Part shown: piece by piece, positions 1 through 4,883 of the stretch | Layout: every line of letters starts with the position of its first letter | Numbering within the stretch: position 1 is the stretch's first letter | The notes under the pieces: model-generated | What the model was told of the DNA's origin: nothing | The model's database searches: none | The model's input: only the letters and a program-made list of their open reading frames with translations | NCBI GenBank assembly: GCA_018058445.1 | Contig: JAGOZY010000053.1 | Location: 1-7,171 of the forward strand | DNA from: Negativicutes bacterium | GTDB lineage: Bacteria; Bacillota; Negativicutes; JAGOZY01 | DNA: 7,171 bases | Direction: 5' to 3' | Program-made: the position numbers and the translations under genes

Positions 1-28
1 CAGTTAAGCTACATAAGTGATTTTAAAA

Positions 29-120
29 TGGCGGAGAGGGTGGGATTCGAACCCACGAGACGGTTTCCCGCCTACTTGATTTCGAGTCAAGCTCCTTCGA
101 CCGAACTCGGACACCTCTCC
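29..120 (-). tRNA. tRNA-Ser, anticodon CGA, CCA encoded
   Basis: Read on the minus strand this folds as a class II tRNA. The seven-base acceptor strand GGAGAGG (114-120) pairs with CCTCTCC (33-39). It is followed by discriminator G (32), as expected for serine tRNA, and an encoded CCA (29-31). The T arm is GTGGG-TTCGAAT-CCCAC (40-56). The anticodon stem CTTGA/TCAAG encloses the loop CTCGAAA, so the anticodon is CGA (82-84), reading UCG codons. A long variable arm (stem GGCGG/CCGTC with a GAAA loop) separates the anticodon and T arms, which is diagnostic for Ser/Leu/Tyr; the anticodon and discriminator select Ser. It has its own promoter just upstream. No terminator is visible in the 28 bases downstream, so the transcript may continue past the window start. 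Confidence 0.97.
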
Positions 121-138
121 AATCAGTCTGACTTCATT

Positions 139-168
139 ATTTTACGCGCTTTAGAAGAAGAATGTCAA
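139..168 (-). promoter_or_regulatory. Sigma-70 type promoter for tRNA-Ser
   Basis: On the minus strand a perfect -35 box TTGACA (163-168) is followed after 18 bases by TAAAAT (139-144, five of six matches to the -10 consensus). Transcription would start near 132, about 12 bases before the mature tRNA 5' end at 120. A short leader like this is typical of tRNA genes. The terminator at 197-230 lies just upstream, so the tRNA is probably an independent unit. Confidence 0.75.
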
Positions 169-196
169 GATTGTTAACTCAGGAGTTTTGGGATAT

Positions 197-230
197 AAAA
201 AAGAACTAATTAAGCAATTAGTTCTTTTTC
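197..230. terminator. Bidirectional hairpin terminator after the small ORF
   Basis: A perfect 11-bp inverted repeat (201-211 with 216-226, loop AAGC) is flanked by an A-run on the left and a T-run on the right, so it gives a U-tract on either strand. The stem is AT-rich. On the minus strand it begins only 7 bases after the small ORF's stop codon, so it most likely ends that transcript and isolates the tRNA gene. Confidence 0.75.
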
Positions 231-236
231 GCGATC

Positions 237-389
237 TTAGTCTTTCTTTTCTTCTCCAGTTGTTTCTTGAGTAGTTGTTTGTGATTGTTCAGAGTCTTTT
301 GCTGCTTGGGCTGCTTGTTTTGCTTTTCGGCTTTTATTCCACCAGAGGAATAAAAGAGCTCCAAGAGCTCCGTAGGCGGCTCCTTCCAT
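237..389 (-). CDS. Small membrane-anchored protein of unknown function (50 aa)
   Basis: A 50-codon ORF, too short for usual length cut-offs, but well supported as a gene. An AGGAGG site (397-402) stands 7 bases before the ATG, a -10-like TATAAT lies further upstream, and a hairpin terminator follows the stop closely. Residues 3-17 form a short non-polar segment rich in Gly, Ala and Leu ending in Trp-Trp, followed by a basic stretch (NKSRKAK), then an Ala/Gln-rich and finally a Thr/Glu/Lys-rich polar tail. This suggests an N-terminal membrane anchor with a cytoplasmic tail by the positive-inside rule, although the hydrophobic segment is short for a full transmembrane helix. I recognise no family and assign no function. 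It is flanked on both sides by terminators, so it appears to be a single-gene unit. Confidence 0.75.
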   Translation of the reverse strand: MEGAAYGALGALLFLWWNKSRKAKQAAQAAKDSEQSQTTTQETTGEEKKD

Positions 390-396
390 GTTGGTT

Positions 397-402
397 CCTC
401 CT
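397..402 (-). promoter_or_regulatory. Ribosome binding site of the 50-aa ORF
   Basis: AGGAGG on the minus strand, 7 bases before the ATG at 387-389. It is a full match to the anti-Shine-Dalgarno complement and is the main reason for treating this short ORF as translated. Confidence 0.8.
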
Positions 403-434
403 TTATATTTAAATAATATATGTGTCTACGTTAC

Positions 435-440
435 ATTATA
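435..440 (-). promoter_or_regulatory. Candidate -10 box for the 50-aa ORF
   Basis: A perfect TATAAT on the minus strand, about 46 bases before the start codon and downstream of the dcuC-side terminator. No convincing -35 hexamer is seen 16-18 bases upstream, so this is a candidate only. Confidence 0.4.
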
Positions 441-470
441 AACTATGGAGGGAAGTAAATACAGCTGATT

Positions 471-505
471 AAAAAAGCACTCCAAAGTAATTGGAGTGCT
501 TTTTT
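471..505. terminator. Bidirectional hairpin terminator after dcuC
   Basis: A perfect 15-bp inverted repeat (471-485 with 491-505, five-base loop). The outer six pairs are an A-run facing a T-run, and the inner stem is GCACTCCAA. On the minus strand it begins 5 bases after the dcuC stop codon. The symmetry would also allow termination of plus-strand transcription. Confidence 0.9.
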
Positions 506-510
506 CTTAT

Positions 511-1980
511 TTAATGAAAGAGTATGTAGTTGGCAGCAAGCATTGTGATTGCGGCTCCTACCATTGGGATTGCAGTTCGCTTCACTAGATCAAAAGGGGA
601 TATTCCACCTAGGCTTGAAGTGACTACGATAACTGCTGTAATCGGCGAAAGATTTCGCGCGATACTAGCAATAAAGTGCATTGGCATAATCATTAGAACT
701 GGTGCAAGCCCCATTTTAGCGGCGACTGTTGGAGTCAGAGCTGCAAAAGCAAAGAACGGCGCATTTCCAGATCCCATGATGATTGCCGAGAAGCCAATGA
801 TGGCTACCATAACAAGTACCATACCGAAGCCGCTAAAGCCCATGTTTTGGGATCCTTTGATAATGGCATCAATGGCGCCAATCGACTGGAGTCCACGAGC
901 GAAGGTTTCACCAGCTACGATAAGAGTGACAACATTCGCCATTTGCATGCCTAGTCCATCGAAGAAAGACTGAATGCCTTCCATGACTTCTTTGGCATTG
1001 CGTTTGCGGATGTATTCGACGACCATAGCGATAAAGAGACTGATTAACATGGCTTTGACGATATCCATTTTAATTGTAGCGAGCCACTGTAGAAACGGAA
1101 TTGTAGCAAACCATTTAAAAATTTCAAGAGCGTCGTCAGCTTTCCCCCAGCTTACCCAGATATCACTGAAGAAAAGAATGAGGAATAATGGAATAGTCGG
1201 CAAGACTGCATAGAGAGCTGGAGGAAGATTTTCCATTGTTTCTTTATCTTTTTCGAGTTCTTCTGCAGTGAGGGCGACATGAACATGTCCCTCGCGTTTG
1301 TCGAACCACTGTTGGACAAAATAGTGAAGAATTGCGACGACTACCATGACGCAAAGGGCTGTGGGAACTTGGTACTGAGTCCAGTAAGTTGTGATGCTCA
1401 TTCCTGAGATTTGGGCGGCCAAGAGGCTGCCTGTATCCCCAGGGCTCCAGTCCATACAAAGAGTTGTTGCGATGACTGCACAGGCAGAAAGGCGGCTAAC
1501 TCCCAGCTGGATAAGGATTGGGAAAACTGTGACCATCAGAAGCATTGCAAGACCGGAGGCACTGTTGATAAAAAGACCTAAGGTCATTCCAATGACCCAA
1601 GCTGCTGACATAACAATATAGGGAGATTTGAGTTTTCGAAGTGGATTAATTGTCAGTTTTACTAAGGCTTTGCTTGCGCCGATATGCTCCATATAACGAG
1701 CAAATCCGCCAACTGCCATGATATTAAGACCTAAACCAGCGGCACGGGAGCTCAACGTTTTTTTGATGAATTCAAACATATCAAAGAACATGATGCCTGT
1801 ACGTTCTTTTTCTGGAAGAATTTCACCTAAGTTAGTGTAAACTGCAATGAGCATGAGGACCATACCACCTAAGAAGAGAACTGCTTGGGCTTTATATTTT
1901 TTCGTAATGAGAACACCGACCCAGATCATAACTATAAATGCGATAATAATGCTTAGCATTGGATTCGAAATAACCGCCAC
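511..1980 (-). CDS. dcuC: DcuC-family anaerobic C4-dicarboxylate carrier
   Basis: A polytopic inner-membrane protein of 489 aa (E. coli DcuC is about 460 aa), with around a dozen hydrophobic segments and a charged cytoplasmic-type loop near residues 226-252. Family hallmarks are visible in both halves: NSASGLAMLLM (139-149), DWSPGDTGSLLAAQ (177-190), MGSGNAPFFAF (402-412) and ARNLSPITAVIV (441-452). DcuC proteins exchange or export succinate, fumarate or malate under anaerobic conditions; the substrate here is inferred from family. The start is uncertain. The listed GTG (1978-1980) abuts its Shine-Dalgarno-like sequence AAAGAGGG with no spacer, and an in-frame stop lies just upstream. ATG at 1957-1959 (Met8) lines up with the E. 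coli N-terminus but lacks a good site. The gene lies 126 bases after tadA with no obvious terminator between, so read-through from tadA is possible. A strong terminator follows. Confidence 0.9.
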   Translation of the reverse strand: MAVISNPMLSIIIAFIVMIWVGVLITKKYKAQAVLFLGGMVLMLIAVYTNLGEILPEKERTGIMFFDMFEFIKKTLSSRAAGLGLNIMAVGGFARYMEHIGASKALVKLTINPLRKLKSPYIVMSAAWVIGMTLGLFINSASGLAMLLMVTVFPILIQLGVSRLSACAVIATTLCMDWSPGDTGSLLAAQISGMSITTYWTQYQVPTALCVMVVVAILHYFVQQWFDKREGHVHVALTAEELEKDKETMENLPPALYAVLPTIPLFLILFFSDIWVSWGKADDALEIFKWFATIPFLQWLATIKMDIVKAMLISLFIAMVVEYIRKRNAKEVMEGIQSFFDGLGMQMANVVTLIVAGETFARGLQSIGAIDAIIKGSQNMGFSGFGMVLVMVAIIGFSAIIMGSGNAPFFAFAALTPTVAAKMGLAPVLMIMPMHFIASIARNLSPITAVIVVTSSLGGISPFDLVKRTAIPMVGAAITMLAANYILFH

Positions 1981-2021
1981 CCTCTTTCATAAAATAATCA
2001 ATCCACAAGGATAAATTCGAT

Positions 2022-2036
2022 TTTTTTCAGAAAAAT
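2022..2036. promoter_or_regulatory. CodY-box-like palindrome upstream of dcuC
   Basis: The minus-strand 15-mer ATTTTTCTGAAAAAA matches 12 of 15 positions of the CodY consensus AATTTTCWGAAAATT. It lies about 42 bases upstream of the dcuC start, where an operator could act. Matches of this quality occur by chance in AT-rich DNA, and I cannot tell whether this organism has CodY. Confidence 0.2.
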
Positions 2037-2106
2037 CCTTTCAAAAGATAAAGAATTGTAAGAAAAGTCGGAAAAATGATTTCGTGGAAGTCTCAAAGTA
2101 GCTAAG

Positions 2107-2565
2107 TTAAATGCTTCGTTTTTTTTGAAAAAAATCTTGAAGAATTTGGCGACAAGCCATTTCTTCAATACCAGCTGTTACCTCGACTTGGTGATTGAGG
2201 TCTTTATGAGTTGGGATATTAAAGAGAGATTCTACTGCCCCTGCCCGAAAATCAGGACTTCCATACACAAGTCGACCCAGTCGACTCATCACGAGTGCCC
2301 CTGCACACATCGGACACGGCTCTAAAGTCACATAAAGAGTGCAGTCAGATAGTCGCCAACGTCCTAGTTTTTTTGCTGCTTCTTGTAAGACCAAGATTTC
2401 GGCATGGGCAGTGGGATCATGATCTATTTCACGTCTGTTGTGATTACGTGCAATGATTTGGCCTTCGTGTACAATAAGTGCGCCAACGGGAACTTCAGAT
2501 AAAGAAGCTGCTTTTTGCGCTTCTTCGAGAGCAATCAACATAAAAGAACGATCGGAAAGAACCAT
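2107..2565 (-). CDS. tadA: tRNA-specific adenosine deaminase TadA
   Basis: A zinc-dependent cytidine/deoxycytidylate deaminase-fold enzyme that converts adenosine to inosine at wobble position 34, classically of tRNA-Arg(ACG). At 152 aa it has the normal TadA length. The zinc site is complete: H54-A-E56 (H54 ligand, E56 proton shuttle) and P83-C84-P-M-C87. VPVGALIV (25-32), the N41-H-N43 substrate-contact motif and RAGAVESLFNI (107-117) are typical of TadA rather than of free-nucleoside deaminases. The ATG is supported by AAGGAGG ending 6 bases upstream. No hairpin terminator is visible between it and dcuC. It is transcribed divergently from the queD-folP-folK operon, sharing a 173-bp intergenic region with it. 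Confidence 0.96.
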   Translation of the reverse strand: MVLSDRSFMLIALEEAQKAASLSEVPVGALIVHEGQIIARNHNRREIDHDPTAHAEILVLQEAAKKLGRWRLSDCTLYVTLEPCPMCAGALVMSRLGRLVYGSPDFRAGAVESLFNIPTHKDLNHQVEVTAGIEEMACRQILQDFFQKKRSI

Positions 2566-2636
2566 TTTTATCCTCCTTATTTAAGCTAAAAGTGACTCCT
2601 GATGATTTTTAAATGAGTGTATTGAATAGCTCTTAT

Positions 2637-2642
2637 ATTGTA
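2637..2642 (-). promoter_or_regulatory. Candidate -10 box for tadA
   Basis: TACAAT on the minus strand, about 72 bases before the tadA ATG. The hexamer 17 bases upstream (ATAATG) is a poor -35 box. That hexamer falls inside the 15-bp palindrome at 2656-2670, so if this promoter is real a bound regulator would block it. Confidence 0.3.
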
Positions 2643-2655
2643 ACATTTTATCCAG

Positions 2656-2670
2656 AATTCATTATGAATT
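2656..2670. promoter_or_regulatory. Perfect 15-bp palindrome in the tadA/queD divergent region
   Basis: AATTCAT-T-ATGAATT is a perfect inverted repeat with a one-base centre. It ends 11 bases before the -35 box proposed for queD and overlaps the -35 region of the tadA candidate promoter. The size and symmetry fit a dimeric repressor operator. There is no regulator gene in the window to pair it with. Confidence 0.35.
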
Positions 2671-2681
2671 TACTTTTTTTA

Positions 2682-2710
2682 TTGCGAGAAAATCTATGAT
2701 AGAATACAAT
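2682..2710 (+). promoter_or_regulatory. Candidate promoter of the queD-folP-folK operon
   Basis: TTGCGA (2682-2687, four of six to the -35 consensus), a 17-base spacer, then TACAAT (2705-2710, five of six to the -10 consensus). Transcription would begin near 2717, giving a leader of about 22 bases that just includes the AAGGAGGT ribosome binding site at 2727-2734. No riboswitch or attenuator would fit in such a leader. Confidence 0.6.
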
Positions 2711-2738
2711 TTAACCAAGTGTTTTTAAGGAGGTTCTC

Positions 2739-3104
2739 ATGATACTTATCAAAGAATTTGAATTTGATTCCGCCCATTTTTTACCGAAATACAACGGAAA
2801 ATGTGAAGCCTTACATGGGCATACGTATAAAATGGTGATCAAACTTGAAGGATATCCAGATCAAGAAGGTATGATCGTTGACTTTGTTGAACTTAAGCGT
2901 ATCGTCAAAAAAGAGATTATTGATTTGCTCGATCACACCTGTTTAAACGATCTTCTACAGCAACCTTCGGCAGAGAATATTGCAGTTTGGGTTTGGAATC
3001 AATTAGAGGGACTTTTAAAGCGAGATAATTGTTCTCTATATGAGGTGGAAGTTTGGGAAACTAAAACCAGTGGAGTTGTGTATCGAGGCGAGAAGCTACC
3101 ATAA
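2739..3104 (+). CDS. queD: COG0720 6-pyruvoyltetrahydropterin synthase-like enzyme, probable dual PTPS-I/III
   Basis: A tunnel-fold enzyme of 121 aa acting on 7,8-dihydroneopterin triphosphate. Zinc ligands are H13 (FDSAH), H26 and H28. The catalytic region reads C22-E23-A-L-H26-G-H28; D65-H66 (LLDHTCLND) and E107 (pterin anchor, WETKTSG) are also present. Cys22 at the CxxxHGH position is the QueD signature, for 6-carboxytetrahydropterin in queuosine synthesis. Glu23 at the ExxHGH position is the PTPS-III signature, for 6-hydroxymethyl-dihydropterin in folate synthesis. As I recall the published COG0720 subfamilies, having both marks dual-function PTPS-I/III enzymes. Context supports a folate role: it is first in an operon with folP and folK, no folB is present, and no other queuosine gene is nearby. 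The start is fixed by AAGGAGGT five bases upstream. Family assignment is firm; the dual role is inferred. Confidence 0.93.
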   Translation: MILIKEFEFDSAHFLPKYNGKCEALHGHTYKMVIKLEGYPDQEGMIVDFVELKRIVKKEIIDLLDHTCLNDLLQQPSAENIAVWVWNQLEGLLKRDNCSLYEVEVWETKTSGVVYRGEKLP

Positions 3105-3140
3105 TTATGAAATAAATCATGAGAAAGGCAGGCCTTCTAA

Positions 3141-4322
3141 ATGATATTATCGATTACGAATGATGCTCTAGTAACCGAACTCAATAAAATTGGCGTACAT
3201 CCGGCAAGTGTTGAGATCTTTAAAAAACGTGCTGTGATCGAACCGATTAAAATTTTTAACATGCGCATGCCCGCCGCCAATATTTTAAAGCAAGAAGCGA
3301 TCAGTGCAGGAGCAGATTGCGCTATACATTGCGGGTGTGTGACTGGCTGCATTGAATATAGTGACGTGCTCCTTTTGGGAAGTCGAAAGCAATATGAGGA
3401 ACTGCTACGAAAACTAAAGCCAATGACTTTCTTCGGCTTACCGGAACTTTGCGATCAGTTAAAAGAATTTTTACTTCCTAAATCACCACAAACCGTACTT
3501 GCCGACGGAAGAACGCTTGATTACTCAAGTCTTTCAGTAATGGGTATTGTGAATTTAACGAAAGACTCTTTTTACAAAGCTTCCTGTAAGGGGGATTTAG
3601 ATGAGATATTAGCGACAGTGGAAGAAATGCTACTGGCTGGCGCAGAGGTTATCGACCTAGGTGCCGAGTCGACCCGTCCGGGTGCGCAACCTCTCAGCTC
3701 AGAGATGGAGTGTGAGCAGCTTTTGCCGGCGATTGCCACGATAAAAAAAGAATTTCCTCAAAGTGTTATCTCTGTGGATACTTATCGGGCCCAAACTGCT
3801 CGGCAAGCAATAGAGAGTGGTGCGGATATCATTAACGACATCAGCGCGGCTGCTGATCCAGATATGATTCCATTGATTGCAAAGAGTAAAATTCCGATTA
3901 TCATTATGCACTTTGGGGGCGATCCACAAACGATGACTCCGAGTATGCCACCAGAAAAAATCGATGAAGTATGGAATTATCTTGGCGAGCGTAAAGAGGC
4001 TTTGAATGCCGGTGGTATCACAAATGATAAAATTATCCTTGATCCCGGCTTTGGGTTTGGAAAAACGATGGAGCTTAATCTGATGCTGGCGAATCGCCTA
4101 AAAGAACTTACCAGCTTTGGCCTTCCGGTTTTACTGGGAGCATCGCGTAAAGGAACAATCCGCAATGTTTTGGAACTACATCCAGATGACGATCGGCTAA
4201 TGGGGACGATCGCGCTCAGCTGTCAGGCAGCTATAGCTGGAGCGCAAATGGTTCGCGTGCATGATGTGAAAGAAAACATCCAGGCCATACGGATGATGGA
4301 GGCAGTTCGAAAATGTCGCTAG
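3141..4322 (+). CDS. folP: Dihydropteroate synthase, long form with N-terminal extension
   Basis: Joins 6-hydroxymethyl-dihydropterin diphosphate to p-aminobenzoate to make dihydropteroate. At 393 aa it is about 110-120 residues longer than classical FolP. The TIM-barrel domain starts near residue 131. It contains MGIVNLTKDSF (134-144), DLGAESTRPGA (172-182), SVDTYR (211-216), INDIS (231-235), DPGFGFGK (301-308), SRKG (335-338) and RVHDV (372-376). Residues 1-120 resemble the extension I recall from clostridial FolP proteins (AANILKQE at 45-52, then an SDVLLLG segment). Oddities are four cysteines in that extension (60, 64, 66, 70) and changes in otherwise conserved loops: Lys141 where Pro is usual and Gly338 where Ser is usual. 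It lies 36 bases after queD with only a weak site (AAAGGCAGG, 3124-3132), and its last 10 bases overlap folK, implying coupled translation. Confidence 0.95.
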   Translation: MILSITNDALVTELNKIGVHPASVEIFKKRAVIEPIKIFNMRMPAANILKQEAISAGADCAIHCGCVTGCIEYSDVLLLGSRKQYEELLRKLKPMTFFGLPELCDQLKEFLLPKSPQTVLADGRTLDYSSLSVMGIVNLTKDSFYKASCKGDLDEILATVEEMLLAGAEVIDLGAESTRPGAQPLSSEMECEQLLPAIATIKKEFPQSVISVDTYRAQTARQAIESGADIINDISAAADPDMIPLIAKSKIPIIIMHFGGDPQTMTPSMPPEKIDEVWNYLGERKEALNAGGITNDKIILDPGFGFGKTMELNLMLANRLKELTSFGLPVLLGASRKGTIRNVLELHPDDDRLMGTIALSCQAAIAGAQMVRVHDVKENIQAIRMMEAVRKCR

Positions 4323-4753
4323 TTTATATTGGATTAGGCAGCAACTTGGGGAATCGGCACGGCAATATCGAAACTGCAATCAGATTTATGAAAGTGGCAG
4401 GTGTAGAAGTCGATAAAGTGGCCTCTTTTATTGAGACTCCTCCCTACGGAGAAGTTGAACAGCCGAATTTTATCAACACCGTTTGCTCTGCCCAAACGGT
4501 TCTTTCGCCTCAAGAATTATTGAAAGAACTCAAAGAGATTGAGAAAAAAATGGGCCGAGTTGAGACCGTACGGTGGGGTCCGCGGGTAATAGACCTTGAC
4601 ATCCTACTTTATGATAACTTGATTCTCCAAGAAGAAAATCTCAACATCCCACACGCTGATATGCTAAATCGCCAATTTGTACTAACGCCGTTAATTGAAA
4701 TTGCTCCAGATTTAGTGCATCCAGTTAATGGGGTAATAATGAGTGACCAATGA
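4313..4753 (+). CDS. folK: 6-hydroxymethyl-7,8-dihydropterin pyrophosphokinase (HPPK)
   Basis: Transfers pyrophosphate from ATP to 6-hydroxymethyl-dihydropterin, supplying the substrate of the FolP encoded just upstream. Motifs are GLGSNLGNR (7-15), ETPPYG (41-46), the pterin-side NFINTV (52-57), and R82/R87-W-G-P-R91 leading into the Mg-binding D94-L-D96 (VRWGPRVIDLDIL). At 146 aa it is slightly shorter than typical HPPK (about 155-165). It stops soon after the conserved DLVHPV (133-138), so the usual C-terminal tail is reduced; all catalytic residues are present. The ATG lies inside the folP coding end (10-base overlap), with GGAGG at 4298-4302 within folP. It is the last gene of the operon and is followed by a strong hairpin. 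No folB precedes it. Confidence 0.96.
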   Translation: MSLVYIGLGSNLGNRHGNIETAIRFMKVAGVEVDKVASFIETPPYGEVEQPNFINTVCSAQTVLSPQELLKELKEIEKKMGRVETVRWGPRVIDLDILLYDNLILQEENLNIPHADMLNRQFVLTPLIEIAPDLVHPVNGVIMSDQ

Positions 4754-4769
4754 ACATAGGTTGAGCATA

Positions 4770-4811
4770 AAAAAAGTTCCAGATAGGATGATTTCTATCT
4801 GGAACTTTTTT
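4770..4811. terminator. Bidirectional hairpin terminator between convergent folK and the secreted-protein gene
   Basis: A perfect 17-bp inverted repeat (4770-4786 with 4795-4811, eight-base loop). The inner stem is GTTCCAGATAG and the outer six pairs are A-run against T-run, giving a U-tract on either strand. It sits 16 bases after the folK stop on the plus strand and about 70 bases after the end of the convergent gene (4884) on the minus strand, so it can end both transcripts. Confidence 0.92.
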
Positions 4812-4883
4812 ATGTTGGATATTTTCGTGAAAAAAAGAAAGTACGTTGTTTTAATATGACAAAGCCAGAACAGATGGATGCTA

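Noticed and set aside
29..236. tRNA-Ser as an integration site for a mobile element
   Set aside because: No integrase, no direct repeat of the tRNA 3' end and no foreign-looking genes in the window.
530..1621. Plus-strand ORFs of 147, 79 and 76 codons opposite dcuC
   Set aside because: They are the antisense shadow of a clear membrane-transporter gene, have no ribosome binding sites and give low-complexity translations.
1988..1990. ATG just upstream of the dcuC GTG as the true start
   Set aside because: It is in a different reading frame and would require a frameshift; no ribosome binding site precedes it.
2711..2738. A preQ1 or THF riboswitch before queD
   Set aside because: The leader predicted from the promoter at 2682-2710 is only about 22 bases, and no pseudoknot-like pairing is seen in the intergenic region.
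3125..3136. Small inverted repeat AAGGC/GCCTT over the folP ribosome binding site
   Set aside because: With a sterically allowed loop only four base pairs remain, too weak to call a regulatory hairpin.
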